DNA of 64,000 nucleotides from positions 372,001-436,000 of the forward strand of contig JAEILZ010000006.1 of NCBI GenBank assembly GCA_018873225.1. The letters are read 5' to 3'. Positions within the stretch are counted from its first letter, which is position 1. Every line of letters starts with the position of its first letter. Shown piece by piece: positions 30,336-44,600 of the stretch. The translations under genes and the position numbers were made by a program. The notes beneath the pieces are model-generated. The model did not search any database and was not told the DNA's origin. It was given only the letters and a program-made list of their open reading frames with translations. Origin of the DNA: [Phialemoniopsis] sp. UDSM-2020. Taxonomy: Eukaryota; Ascomycota; Sordariomycetes; Thyridiales; Thyridiaceae.

Positions 30336-33300
30336 ATGGCGTCCCAACAGACTGCCGATGGGGCAGCTGAGATCCTCGTAAAGGAGCTCAAGTCAAGGTT
30401 GGTAGAGGTTTCACTACGTTCTAGACTCAAATCACAACTCCTGTGCGAGAACTACATAAAGCGCACCAAATTGGCATCCTTCTTCCTCTTCTTCATCAAA
30501 AGCACACCCAAAACCTGCTTCGACCGCCTCAAGGAGGCCTTCCCCAAGAACCAGAAATCCGAGCAAGGTAAAGACACTGAACATTGCGAACAATGCAGAA
30601 CGATCACCGAAGATGCCAGACGACGCGTTGCCCAACAGCTCCGGGAGACTGTCGCGATAGCACAGCGAGGTATGTCGCTCCCCTCGCTCAGCAAAGGTAT
30701 CTCTTGTTTGCAGGCTCCGGCCCATATCTGACTCTCCCTGCTGCTCAGACTTCAACCCGGAGCAGTTCCAGAGCTTCTGGTCTCTGGTGCAGGCTAAGAT
30801 CAGTACGCTGCTCCAAAGCGACAGTACCTACGAGAAGCTCGGAGGCATCTATGCGATTGATGTCTTTGTAGACTTCGAGGGCATCGACACTACGGCGAAA
30901 TACACCCGATTTGCCTCGGCCCTCCGCCGGTTGATGTCCGGCAAAGATATCAACTGCATGCAGCCTGCTGCTATGGTCATTGGAAAGCTCTGCCGGCCCG
31001 GAGGTTCTCTTTCATCATCCCTCGTCGAGACCGATGTCCAGATGGGACTCGAATTCCTGCAGGATGGAACCAGCGAGGAGCGACGCTACAGTGCTGCGCT
31101 TCTCTTGCGAGAGATCGCCCGAAACGCGCCCACTCTCATGTACAGCAAGGTCAACCAGATATTCGAGTGGATATGGGTAGGCCTCCGTGACCAGCGTCAT
31201 CTCATTCGAGTCACGTCCGCCGAGGCTGTTAGTGCCTGCTTCAAGATCATCAGGGAGCGAGACCAGGAGATGCGGCAGTCCAACATGGACAAGATGAAAA
31301 AGGAGGCAATCAACGGCCTTAAGATTGGTACCGTTGAATCCGTCCACGGTTCTCTCCTCGTATTCAAGGAGCTACTTGAGCAGGGTGGTATGTACATGCA
31401 GGCTCATTACACCGAAGCGTGCGACATCGTATTCCGGTATAAGGACCACCGCGATGCCAACATCCGCAAGACCATCGTCTTTCTCATTCCCGATCTGGCC
31501 AACTACGCGCCCACAGAGTTCGCCTCGAACCACCTACACAAGTTCATGATCTACCTCTCCGCCATGCTTAAGAAGGAGAAGGAGCGGAACGATGCATTTC
31601 TCGCCATCGGTAACATTGCTAATGCCGTGAAGAGCGCCATTGCGCCGTACCTCGACAGCGTTATAACATACATCCGCGACGGTCTCAGTCTCCAGGCGAG
31701 AAAGCGTGGTTCCGTTGATCCCGTCTTCGACTGTATTAGTCGTCTAGCCGTCGCCGTGGGTCAGACGCTGAGCAAATACATGGAGGCGCTACTGCTTCCC
31801 ATCTTCGACTGCGAGCTCACGCCCAAGCTGACTCAGGCACTCGTCGACATGGCCTTCTACATCCCCCCGGTCAAAGCAGTCATCCAGGATAGGCTCTTGG
31901 ACATGCTCAGCAAAGTACTCTGTGGTGAGCCCTTCAGACCTTTGGGTGCGCCTCACCCGAACACCTTGTCATCGGTTCCAGTCATCTCCAAGGATCCCAA
32001 GGATCCCCAAGCCTACGAGCATAAAAAGTCCGAAGTCAAGTTGGCCCTCAATACCCTCGGCAGCTTCGACTTCTCCGGCCACGTTCTAAACGAGTTTGTC
32101 CGCGATGTTGCCATCAAATATGTCGAGGATGACGACCCCGAGATTCGAGAGGCGGCTGCTCTCACCTGTTGTCAACTTTACGTTAGGGATCCTATTGTTA
32201 ATCAGACTAGTTATCACGCTCTTCAAGTTGTCGGCGACGTTATCGAGAAGCTACTTACTGTTGGTGTCTCCGACCCGGAGCCCAATATCCGAAGGACCGT
32301 ACTGGCGGCGCTCGACGATCGCTTCGATCCTCACCTCGCCAAGGCTGAAAACATTAGGACTCTTTTCTTTGCCTTGAACGACGAGTACTTTCCCATCCGC
32401 GAAGTCGCCGTCGAGATCATTGGTCGGCTGGCCCGGTACAACCCGGCCTACGTCATCCCGTCTCTCCGCAAGACCCTCATTCAGATGCTCACCGAGCTCG
32501 AGTTCTCAGACGTGGCGCGAAACAAGGAGGAGAGCGCCAAGCTGCTCAGCCTTTTGGTGCAGAATGCTCAATCCCTCATCCGACCATACGTCGACCCCAT
32601 GATCAAAGTCCTCTTGCCCAAGGCCAACGATCCTACGCCTTCGGTAGCCGCCACGATCCTCAAGGCCATCGGCGAGCTCTGCACGGTGGGCGGAGAAGAT
32701 ATGCTGCTCTACAAGGACCAGCTCATGCCACTCATCATCGATGCGCTACAAGACCAATCGTCTGCTGCGAAGCGAGAAGCCGCACTACACACCCTAGGCC
32801 AGCTTGCCAGCAACTCTGGTTATGTTATCGCCCCGTATCTCGAGTACCCCCAGCTCCTAGATCTTCTCCAGAACATCATCAGGGGCGAACCTCAACATGG
32901 CGCGCTCCGTCAGGAGACCATCAAGCTGCTAGGTATTCTTGGAGCTCTGGATCCGTACCGGCATCAGCAAGTCGAGGAGCGCAGCCCAGAGATCCAGCGT
33001 CGGGTCGAATCTACTCAGACGACCGACATTTCCCTGATGATGACTGGACTTACTCCGTCTAACAAAGAATATTTCCCCACCGTCGTTATCAACGCGCTGC
33101 TGGGCATTCTGAGGGATCAGTCGCTTGTCCAATATCACCAGGATGTCATTGGCGCTATCATGGCCATCTTCCGTACTCTTGGGCTCGAGTGTGTTCCCTT
33201 CCTCGATCGAATTATTCCCGCCTTTCTGCAAGTCATTCGCAGTTCGTCTACCATCAAGATTGAGGCCTACTTCAGCCAACTTGCGGCACTCGTTAGCATT

Positions 33301-36300
33301 GTCCGCCAGCACATCCGAAACTATCTGCCGGATCTGGTTGAGATTATGCAAGAGTACTGGAATACCTCGCCCTCGCTTCAGTCTACCATTTTGTCACTGG
33401 TTGAGGCCATCTCTCGCTCTCTGGAGGGCGAGTTCAAGATCTACCTTGCAGGCTTACTGCCTCTTATGTTAGGGATTCTCGAGAAAGACGGCACGGCTAG
33501 ACGACAACCGTCGGAGAAGGTCCTCCATGCCTTCCTTGTGTTTGGCTCCAGCAGTGAGGAGTACATGCACTTGATCATCCCAGTTATTGTACGGACGTTT
33601 GAGAAGCCTAACACGCCTCCCTTCCTCCGCAAGTCTGCGATCGAGACTATTGGCAAGATCTCCCGCCAAGTCAACCTGAATGACTTTGCCGCCAAGATCA
33701 TCCACCCACTCACTCGCATCTTGGCAAGCGGCGAGCCTGCTCTGCGTGCGGCCGCACTCGATACGCTTTGCGCATTGATCCAGCAGCTGGGCAAAGACTA
33801 CCTGCATTTCATGGGGACCGTGAATAAGGTTCTCACTCTTCATGGTATTCAACACCAGAACTATGAGCTGCTTGTGAGCAAGCTTCAGAAGGGCGAGGTC
33901 CTGCCACAAGATCTTAGCTCCGAGACAAGATTCGTCGACCAGGCAGATGACATGCCGTTCGCTGATCTGGGCGTGAAGAAGCTAGAGATGAATGCTGTTC
34001 ACCTGAAGGCTGCATGGGACACTAAGGGCAAGTCCACCAAAGAGGATTGGCAAGAGTGGCTACGAGGCTTCAGTACTACCCTCCTAAACGAGTCACCGAA
34101 TCATGCCCTTCGAGCGTGTGCCGCTCTGGGCAATCTCTACCCTCCACTGGCTAGGGAGCTCTTCAACTCGGCCTTTGTGTCGTGCTGGAGCGAGTTGTAC
34201 GAGCAGTTCCAGGATGAGCTGATCTGGAACATTGAGAACGCGATAAAGTCGGAGAATGTTCCACCAGATCTACTGGGTCTTCTTCTCAACCTGGCCGAGT
34301 TCATGGAGCACGACGACAAGGCGCTCCCCATCGATATTCGGATTCTCGGCCGCGAAGCAGCACGATGCCACGCCTACGCCAAGGCCCTGCACTACAAGGA
34401 GCTTGAGTTCCTTCAGGACCAGAGCAGCACGGCTGTCGAGGCGCTGATTGTCATCAACAACCAGCTGCAGCAATCTGACGCAGCAATAGGAATTCTGCGC
34501 AAGGCTCAGCTGTACAAGGATGGCATTCAGCTGCGCGAGACCTGGTTTGAGAAACTGGAGCGCTGGGAGGAAGCCCTGGCTTTCTATAACAAGAGGGAGA
34601 GAGAAATCCCCGAGGACGGGACTGTCCCGGTAGAAATTGTCATGGGTAAGATGCGCTGCCTCCACGCACTGGGCGAATGGGAGGCGCTCGCACAGCTTGC
34701 TGGCCACGCGTGGTCCAACTCGTCGCCTGAAGTCCAGCGGCTTATTGCTCCGCTCGCGACCACCGCCGCATGGGGCATGGGCAAATGGGACTCGATGGAT
34801 AACTACCTGCAGTCTATGAAGCGTCATTCGCCGGATCGTGCATTCTTCGGTGCCATTCTCGCCCTTCACCGCAACCAGTTCCGCGAGGCGGCTCTCTGCA
34901 TCGACCAAGCGCGTGAAGGCCTGGACACAGAGCTTAGCGCTCTCATCAGCGAGTCCTACACCCGTGCGTACACGGTCATCGTCCGTGTCCAGATGCTGGC
35001 CGAGCTCGAGGAGATCATCACCTACAAGCAGACCGATGCGAAGCAGCAAGAGACCCTTCGTCGCACCTGGGAGACTCGTGTCAAGGGATGCCAGCGCAAC
35101 TCGGAGGTCTGGCAGCGAATGCTACGGCTCCGGAGCCTCATCATGCAGCCCATGGAGAACATGTCTATGTGGATCAAGTTTGCCAATCTCTGCCGCAAGT
35201 CTGGCCGCATGGGTCTGGCGGAGAAGACACTTAAGCAGCTCATTGGTACGGACGAGCAGCTCGAGAGCATGATCCCCAATTGGACAGATCGCGAGCGAGG
35301 CATGAACCTCGTCCGCACGATCCCCTCGCAGGTTACTTACGCCGTGCTCAAGTACCAGTGGGATCTCGGCCAACAGCCGGGAGCGCGCCAGTCTGGTATC
35401 TCTGAGAAGACGCTCTACTGCCTGCGCAAGTTCACGAGCGACAGCGCCTACCGTCTTGAGTCAGCCAAACAGCAGCTCACGTCGCACACTGTCAACGGTA
35501 TTGACCTGCCGAACAATTTCGCATTTAACGAACTTCGCGATACTCCGCTGAACCCCGACGCACAGCGTGTCCTCCACGAGCAGACCACCCTCTTGGCCAA
35601 GTGCTACCTACGATTGGGCGAGTGGCAGATTGCTCTCAATAGCGACGACTGGCAGTACACTCAGGTCTCGGATATCCTCATGTGCTACGCTCAGGCCACC
35701 AAGTACAACCCCAAGTGGTACAAGGCTTGGCACGCCTGGGCCCTGGCCAACTTTGAGGTCGTCCAGGCACACATGACCCGCAACGATGGACAACTTCCAC
35801 GCGCCGACCACGGCATGATTGTCGAACATGTTGTTCCTGCCGTCCGCGGCTTCTTCGAGTCCATCGCATTGTCACAGGGTAGTTCGCTTCAAGACACTTT
35901 GCGACTGCTCACTCTCTGGCTCACTCATGGTGGTCACTCCGAAGTCAATGCTGCCGTCACTGAGGGTTTCACTCGTGTCAGCGTTGACACCTGGCTCGAG
36001 GTCATTCCTCAATTGATCGCCCGCATCAACCAGTCCAACAAGCGTGTCCAGCAGTCGGTGCACAACTTGCTTGCTGATGTCGGTCGCGCTCATCCCCAGG
36101 CGCTGGTCTATCCTTTGACAGTGGCGATGAAGTCGTGGCAGAATACTAGGCGTTCTCGCTCGGCCGCCCAGATCATGGACAGCATGCGCCAGCACAGTGC
36201 CAAGCTTGTCGAGCAGGCCGATATTGTGAGTCACGAACTGATTCGGGTCGCGGTCCTCTGGCACGAGCTTTGGCACGAGGGTCTGGAGGAGGCATCCCGC

Positions 36301-37965
36301 CTGTACTTTGGCGATCATAACATTGATGGCATGTTGGCGGTTCTCGAGCCGTTGCACGAGCAGTTGGAGAGAGGTCCGGAGACCCTTCGTGAGATCTCGT
36401 TTGCGCAGACATTTGGCCGCGACCTCACTGAGGCCAGGGAGTGGTGCAGGCAGTACGAAGTCAGCCATGACGTGAACGATCTTAACCAGGCGTGGGATCT
36501 TTACTATCAGGTTTTCCGTCGCATTACACGCCAGTTGCCGCAGATGACCAGCTTGGAGCTCACATACTGCTGCCCCAACCTCCTCAACGCCAAGGACCTC
36601 GACCTTGCGGTCCCGGGTACCTACAAGAGCAACCAGCCCGTCGTGCGCATCGCGTCCTTCGAGACCACATTCAGCGTCATCAGCTCCAAACAGCGGCCGC
36701 GTAAGGTCCACATCAATGGCAGCGACGGCGTCGCGTACGCGTTCCTGCTCAAGGGACACGAGGATATCCGCCAGGACGAGCGTGTCATGCAGCTGTTCGG
36801 CCTGTGCAACACACTACTTGCCAACGACTCCGAGTCTTACAAGCGCCACCTCAACATCCAGCGCTACTCCGCCACTCCGCTGTCCCAGAACTCGGGTCTA
36901 CTGGGCTGGGTACCGAACAGCGACACCATCCATGTTCTCATCCGCGAGTACCGCGACAGCCGCAAGATTCTTCTCAACATCGAGCACCGCATCATGCTGC
37001 AGATGGCTCCTGACTATGACAACCTTACTCTCATGCAAAAGGTCGAAGTCTTTGGCTATGCCCTCGACAACACGACTGGTCAAGATCTCTACAGGGTGCT
37101 GTGGCTGAAGAGCAAGAGTTCCGAGGCCTGGCTCGAGAGGCGTACCAACTACACTCGTTCGCTCGGCGTCATGTCTATGGTCGGATACATCCTTGGTCTC
37201 GGTGATCGTCACCCGTCCAACTTGATGCTCGACCGCATTACGGGCAAGATCGTCCATATTGATTTTGGCGACTGCTTTGAGGTCGCCATGAAGCGCGAGA
37301 AGTACCCGGAGCGCGTGCCGTTCCGCCTGACGCGCATGCTTACGTACGCCATGGAGGTTAGCAATATCGAGGGCAGCTTCCGTATTACCTGCGAGCACGT
37401 CATGAGGGTCCTGCGAGACAACAAGGAGAGTGTCATGGCGGTGCTAGAAGCGGTAAGTCTTCGTGGTGCTCGATTTTTTGTGACGCTCGTGCTAATTTCT
37501 TTGCTTAAACAGTTCATCCACGACCCTCTTCTGACGTGGCGTTTGACCAACGCGGCATCCCCCGCCGGTCCCAACTTCCAGTCCGAGCGAGAGGCCGCTA
37601 TCACAGGTGCCGGACCTGGCGGCGCACGCGCCCGACGAGCCTCGATCCTAGACTCCGACGAGCGGCCCCAGTTCGACGGCCCCGCCATCGGCGGCCCGCG
37701 CGGCAGAGCCCGGACCAACAGCTCCGCCGTGCCGCCCGACGCAGCCGGCAGCCTCATCAACGGTGGGCAGCAGCAGGATCCCGCAGAGATCCAGAATGCG
37801 CGCGCTCTCGAGGTGCTGGACCGCGTGCAGCAGAAGCTTACTGGTCGCGATTTCAAGGCGGGCGAGGAGCTGGATGTTATTGGCCAGGTCAACAAGCTTA
37901 TCATGGAGGCGACGAAGCTTGAGAACTTGTGCCAGCATTATATTGGTTGGTGCAGTTTCTGGTAA
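30336..37965 (+). CDS. tor: TOR serine/threonine kinase (PIKK family)
   Basis: Central growth regulator, kinase of TORC1/TORC2. Model: join(30336..30397, 30599..30669, 30749..37452, 37513..37965), 2429 aa, normal for TOR. HEAT repeats fill the first half (opening VAQQLRETVAIAQRDFNPEQ), then the FAT domain. The FRB domain follows (VLWHELWHEGLEEASRLYFG), with the serine whose mutation gives rapamycin resistance in yeast and mammals at about residue 1894. The kinase domain contains the catalytic loop GLGDRHPSNLML at about 2194-2205 and the HIDFGDCFE motif. The FATC tail ends LCQHYIGWCSFW. The GWCSFW ending has Ser where GWCPFW is usual. The last intron is 60 nt, a multiple of three, and stop-free. 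The first intron (201 nt) is also stop-free and in phase, so exon 1 rests on homology of the joined sequence KSRTITEDARRRVAQQLRET. Confidence 0.96.
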
Positions 37966-39595
37966 AGGAGGAATGAGCAGTGGTGGTGTCGGGGATGACG
38001 ACAGGGTTGAAAGGGTATGAGGCGTTGGGAGTTGCGTTGTTCCGCTTATTGATACCATGAGCTGAAAGAAGCAGGCTACCTTCAATGTCTGAAGCGTCTG
38101 GCTGCTTGCTCATTGTTCGTTCTCTGTCTTTGGTTCATCGCTACGGCCTACGACATGACAAAAAGAGATTCTTCTCTCCTTGCTACGGACGGACGGCATA
38201 GATGATTTCAGTCTTTTCGTTATTCTTGAGGGAGGTCCGGGCATCGTTCGCGATGTCTGTTTTGCTCTGCAGCGGTAGATACGGATGGCTTACAGTCTTT
38301 TGTTTGCTGTCTTTGTAACAATAAACTATGATGACATTACTCTTATGTTGGCAAGTCTGTGATGATGATGCGTGAATCTTGGCAATACTATATCATTAAA
38401 TAATCTCTTGTTTATCGGAACGCCTCCTTAATGCTTGCCATGCCGACCAATTCTGCTGCTAGCATCTACCGATCCAGAAAATGACGGTACTTCTATGTTC
38501 AACCAACACAGGTGTCAAGTTGGAAGAAGCCGTGGCTGCGATCTGGCTCTTCACGCCGTCAAGAAGATATGCTGCCCTCATTATTAGCTTTTGTTCATGT
38601 TTGTGCCATAGATCCCATGAAGTACAGTGTGACCTACTCATTCTAACGCCGCTCCATCGTCAGCTATGTCTCTCAATGAGAAGTGTAAGATGTCTTGATC
38701 ACCCTATGTGATTCGAACGAAACAAAGGTTTCCTCTTTTCGATGGTTGGTTCAACTCATGGGCGAGTGTTCCCATTGGTCGTGGGGCGGCGAGTCTTCGA
38801 TCAATTCGATGCTACCGGACTGTTCAAGATGCTTGTGATATTCCTCTTGGAGTGAGATGATGTAGTGATTCCAAAGCCCAACAAGAAAGATCATGGTGAA
38901 TTCGACTTCAAAAATATCGAGGGTTTACTTATGACGTCTTGATTAAATCTGAACAGTGCGCACTTCGAGGGCTTCGAAGAAAGATATATATATTTACCAT
39001 TTATTCTGGATGCTTTTCAAAATCAAACATTATATTACACCTGCTCCTAAGTTATTACTCATATCGTCCCTGGTTTTCGTAAACAGCACCAGTAATCGAC
39101 CAGTGTCCTTTTTATCGGCCACCCAGAGAGGAGAGAGACTGCATGCATCGTTCTAAGAGGGGCTTGTTCCTGGCTTTCTACTCCCCATTCGCGCGGCACG
39201 ATGGCATTCCGAGTGATCAGCCTCCAAAACCCCTGTCTCCAGCCCTGCGGGGCCAGTGACTTCGGTATTGATGATCATTGGCTCACATCTTCAAAATATA
39301 CGAAAGTGGGGATGTCGGCCATGGACCAGGGATGGATCTCGGAAACGCCAAGACTGAATAAGCCCCAAAATCTGCGATGGGACAACGTCCTGGGAAGCTG
39401 ACGAAGATTGGTCCATAACCCAGCAAATCTCGTACAGTCAAACCACCCTCCACCAGTTCTCATGTCTCATTTTCAGAGATCGCAAGGGGCCTCAGGAAGA
39501 AGAGGTCACATCCTGCAGGTCAAGATCTCAGAGCAACACCTACCCAGGTAGTAGTTGGTCCAGTCCCTGCACAACACACAGGTAACTCGACCTCG
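37966..39595. other. Intergenic region, TOR to Zn2Cys6 gene
   Basis: A 1.6-kb stretch. The first 400 bp, with AATAAA-like ACAATAAACT near 38320, is the likely TOR 3' UTR. No gene or RNA recognised beyond that. Confidence 0.45.
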
Positions 39596-41438
39596 ATGCT
39601 TTCAACCACAGCTGGCCACGCCAACGCCACGGGTGCATGTGCGCCCGCTCGGCGGCAAAGAGCACACCACAACAAGGTCAGGACCGGGTGCAAAACTTGC
39701 AAGTAAGTCTAAGTCACGCCCATGTTATCTTCCACGTGGTACGCGCTTGACCGGCTTGGCTGATCGTCCCCTGACCTCTTGCTGCCATAGGATACGCAGA
39801 ATTCGATGTGACGAGAGAAAGCCAACATGCCTTCAGTGCGCGAAGAGCAAGAGGGAATGCGAAGGCTACGGGAGGAGCCCTGAGGCCACCCCCACGCCTC
39901 CCTGTGCCACCACTCCCCCGGATTCGACGGGTCCTCCAGGGAAGATGCTTATGCCGCGGCAGAACCCGGACGAGATCCGCAGCTACCAGTACTTTGTGGA
40001 GGTGACAGCTGCCTCGCTAGCCGGCTCTTTCGACACCAACTTCTGGTGCCGCGAGCTGCCCAAGCTGTGCGTCGCCGATCCCGCCCTCTGGCACGCGGTT
40101 GTCGCGCTTGGCGCCGTCCACGAGATCGCCTCTCCGGCAGGCGACGTCCCCACCCCGCGGGGGATACACTCCTTTGCCCTGCAGCAGTACAACGCTGCTA
40201 TTCGCAGCCTGAGGCAGTGCGGTCCGACCAGGTACACCAATGCCTGGCGGGCGGCGATTGCCTGCGCCCTCTTCACCTGTATCTGCGTCATACAGGGCTG
40301 CTACAAGCAGGCTCTGACCGTCCACGTCGCTGCAGGCTGCAAGCTCGTGAGAGAGCTGCAGGTCGAGGAGCGCGCATCGCTGTCTCAACCACTGTCGGTC
40401 ACGGATCACGAGGGATTGAACTCGCAACCGGTCGACATCCGTCCTGTTCGAAACTTGCTCTTCCATGTCGAAAACGTGTTCCACTCCCTCGCCACTGGAG
40501 GCCACGCCGACCGCGGCTCACTGCAGAGTCTACGGCAAATCGACAACTACGGCGTGTGGTGTCTGTACAAAAGTCCCTGTAACATTGCAGGTAGTCCCCG
40601 ACACATCATAGCCTCTCACATGACTAGAGCGCTCCGGGCGGCCGAATCCTTGCAGAATGGGCTTACGCTCTGGCTACAAGAGAACAGACACGATACTAAC
40701 CAACTATACTCGGACAAGCCCCCCAAGGAGTATTACGATATGCTCATCGCTCGGCAAGCACCCTGCGCCCGCTGTTACAAGGAGATCCAAAAGACAGTCA
40801 GGAGATTCCAGACCGAGCTCGCGCCCGACGACCTCGCCGCGTTCGACAACGAGATCACCCTAATCCAGCTGTCGCAGGCCACCAGCAGCATGTATCTCCT
40901 CTGGGACCCAGACGAGCCGGACCCGGCTGCAAGATGGAAGAAGATGCCCGAGGTGTGCAGCCGCATCTGCGACCTGAGCGAAAAGATCCTCAAGTCCAGA
41001 GACATCGACAAAGTGTCGCCGTCGACGAAGCTCGCGCTCTCGCCCGACATCGTGACGAGCGGCCCGCTCTTCCACGTCGCACTGGGCGGCCACACCCTGG
41101 AGACGCGCGCGAGGGCCTACAATATACTCCGAAGGCCGCGGCTCGAGGGCCTGTGGGAGACGCCGATGATGGCGAGTCTGGCGCGGGCGATGTGGACAGC
41201 CGAGAAGGACGCGCAGGACGCGTGGGCGCGCTCGCAGCTCGAGACTGACGACTACAACACGTCTACGCCGCAGGAGGCGCCGAACCCGTGGGGCAGCGAC
41301 AAGGTCGCCATACCGTTCCGGATATACAGCGCCAGATTGGAGTTCTCGGATGTCAAGGGCCAGGCGGTGGTGAGCATGGCTATGTATATTGATAAAAAGA
41401 ATGGGAAGCCTCCTGTTCGGAAGGTCATACGATGGTGA
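39596..41438 (+). CDS. Zn2Cys6 transcription factor
   Basis: Model: join(39596..39702, 39791..41438), 584 aa. The intron splits the zinc cluster. Exon 1 ends VRTGCKTCK and exon 2 continues IRRIRCDERKPTCLQCAKSK, then REC, giving C-x2-C-x6-C-x6-C-x2-C-x6-C, the binuclear cluster that binds CGG/CCG half sites. A Pro/Thr linker and a fungal-specific helical regulatory region follow (about residues 100-560), with LPKLCVADPALWHAVVALGA typical of this group. Without splicing the frame 39555-41438 is open but loses the first two cysteines, so the intron is well supported. The target pathway cannot be read from context: neighbours are TOR upstream and a helical-repeat protein downstream on the opposite strand. 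Confidence 0.88.
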
Positions 41439-41673
41439 CTTGACAGGCACAACTGAGTTTCTTATCACAACAATTCACATATGAGAATAGAGATAGTGAA
41501 ACTGCATATTAAGATATCACCCTGGTGGACCGCTGTGGTTTCAATGGCCAAGAAAACGTATTCAGTGGTCGAGACAGAGTCAGATATCTCCCCAAAAAAT
41601 TGAACGTCTAGATGAAGATTCCGCCTCACCTTCCAACGATCCTTGGTGCTTTCAAACTTTAGGTTGTGTGAGT

Positions 41674-44600
41674 TTACTCAGGTAAAGGAAGCTGCGTAAG
41701 GCTAGTGGGCTCAGGGATTTTAGGCTCATTTGCCCAGGTATCCAAAGTCCGCTTTAGTTGCTTGGCGAACTTGACATCAAGCGGCTCCGTTTTAACAAGA
41801 GATTCTACGATGTCAAAAGCCTTCTGTCGACGACTTGTAGCATTCAGTGATCCAAGGGTAACAGACCCATCCCAGATGCTGCTCTTGTTGTTATTCCTTT
41901 GCTCTTTGGCACTGTCCCAAAGCGACAGTGCCCATTCGTACTGAATTGATTTGGCTGTTGACGAATCATCATTGTAGAGTGTGGCTGCAAATTCAGCCGC
42001 CTTATGAAACAACGTTTCTGCAAAAACGTACTCATTCCGCACACGAGCTGCTTTTGCGTCGAGTAAGAAGTTCTTGAACGACTTTGTTGCCTCATCCCTG
42101 ACCAACTTTTCTTCCTGCTGTATTCTCTGATGCCAATCCGGCCGATCGGAGGATGCATCAGATGGCCGATCCTCTTTGATGTCAAGCTCATCTACAAGCT
42201 GAGACAATAGCCTCAGAGAGTGTGCCAGGTCCGTCCTGGCAAAATGCAGTAGAGCAAGCCTCTCCAGCTGCAAAGCCCGCTCTACAGGACGTTGCGCCCG
42301 TACACTACGGTGGTTCAGACGCTTACTGATGTCGCTGGATAGCTCTAGAGCCTTGTCCATGTCTATATATGACACAACCGCAAAGGTTGTCAACAGAGAT
42401 CGTATCGTTTCTGGATGGCGTCTTCCAAGGCGGAGGCTTTGCTGTCGGGGAATCGAACAGAACCGACTGGTAATCTCCACAGCCGTCCTGAAACCGGGAG
42501 AGCCTTTGTGGATATTCAACAGCGCATGTCCCTGCCTGGCTGACAGCTTCAATGGGTGCTCGTTGTCAAGCCAGTCGCTGTCATCTTTGACGATCTCAGT
42601 GTAGTGCATGCCAGCCCGTTCCAAGTCCTCCTGCGTTGGATCCTCCCGCAGTGTATTGGCCAGTTCCAAAATGGCAGTGAGTGTGCCCACATGATGTTCA
42701 CCACCAAAGGGCGAATCTCTGCGGGAAGCAAGCGACAGATTCTGTACTTGAGTTACCAGACCCCGATCTCCGTCTGGTCTAGCAATCTCAATCTTGGCCC
42801 AAATGTCAAGCGTCGAGATCAAGTCCTGGTGGGGACCACAGTTGCGCATCATGTTGGAAAGTTCCCCGAAACCCAATTTCTCAAGTTGCTGCGCAGGAGG
42901 TCTCCAGTTCGGAACCTTTGATACAAGTGCCAAGACCATGGATCTGAGACGATCTCTTGCACTGCCTGGTTTATCTCCTTGGTAGACTTCGTATGTTTGG
43001 TCTGAGGTTTCCATTTTATGTAGATAGAGGCATTCTTGCGCCTCAAGGGCCCGGACCATGGCTCTATCTGCCTCATCGGGTTCACCTGCAAGAGCTTGAG
43101 CAAATGACAGCTCTGAAAGACATTGCATTGTCCAAGGATGTCGGCATTGTTGACCACTCTGTTCCCACTTTTCTTCGGCTCTTCTCAGTACATTCTGTAA
43201 CACGGATACGCTAGATGAGTAATTGCCGACCCATCGGTGAAGGGACCCTTCTAGAAAGCCATAGCGAAGGGTCTGCTGATTGTCCCCTCCCAAAGTTTGT
43301 TTTGCGAGGGCTGTTAGGCTCTGGCTCGTTGTCAATGCTTCAAGCGGTCGAGCCTGGGATTTGGAGATGAGAACACTGGTATAAGTCATTTCTAGAAATA
43401 GAGGATGGTCCGAGGAGATGTGTTTAGTCATGAGACGCAGGGTTTCTTGGCTGAAAGACTGAGCTTGTTTCAAGTCGCAGCTGAAGACAAGCAGCATGGC
43501 CTTGATGCACCGAGTCTCAAGAGAGAGCAGATGCAATGCCCCAAGAATCTCCTCGATTGTCTGAAGAGTGGGGTTGATCATTGCCAGCCCTTCATGATAA
43601 AGTCCGCGCATCATGAGCACCTTTGCTTTGCTGAGCTTCACAGTCGCTTGCATTCCTAGTACCACTGGAAGCCCTCGTTCATGGTAACCGGTCTCGAAAA
43701 TTGAAGCCTCTGTCGCAATATTGACATCACCTCGGCTAGCCTGAAGAAGCTCTGTTCGATTGCTCCTAGAGTCGACGAGTCCGTACAGTTTGTCGCACAT
43801 TTCGTCCGCTTCGTCCAGCAACCTTGCTGCTTCAATAAAGTGTCCTCGATAACCGTTGACGAGCCCCCATAGTCTGCTAATAGCCACTACTAGCTTGGCC
43901 TCAGAACTCTCAACCTGGAAATCCGCGGGCATATCGCTTCGTTTGCCGGACTTGAGACAGTTACGAAGTCCGTCATACTCTTTGTACAGATATTTCAACC
44001 CGTCGGAGGCTTGGGACAGTTCACCCTCCCTTGTTCGTGTGACAGCAGCTTGGTAGATGGCTTCATCTCGGAGTAGTGTGAAATTGCGAAGTAAGTCTTC
44101 ATTCTTCTTTCTATCCTCCTCGAAGTCTGCAGCGCCTTGTGTAATTGTAGGAAATAACCCGATCGAGGATTGCTCGACGGATACTGGCCGTTTCGTGGGG
44201 TCAGTTCGGAGGTTTAGATGTAGCTTCCTGATCTCTCCCTCACAGCCTCTCTCTATTCGCTCGAGACGCTGTCGTGCTTGCCCGTACTTTCCCTTCATTA
44301 TCGCAATCACTGCTCGCTGAAGGGAGCTGCGCAGTGGGATATCGGTATTTGCGAATATGCCCTGTTGAATGATCCTGCCACAACGATCGTAAAGCACGTC
44401 TGCATCGTTGAGCTGACATCTCAGGAAATACTTCTGTGCCCGATGGAAAATGTCTACCCAATCAACTTGAGAGTTCGAGGACATCACAACTAGGCGCGGA
44501 GGGGCAGAAGTTGAGTTCTTCATCTTCATCTCCAAGAAGGATAGAGATCGGATTCGATCATGTGAAGCTCGGTCTAACGACCGCCGCCTGGGTGGACCTG

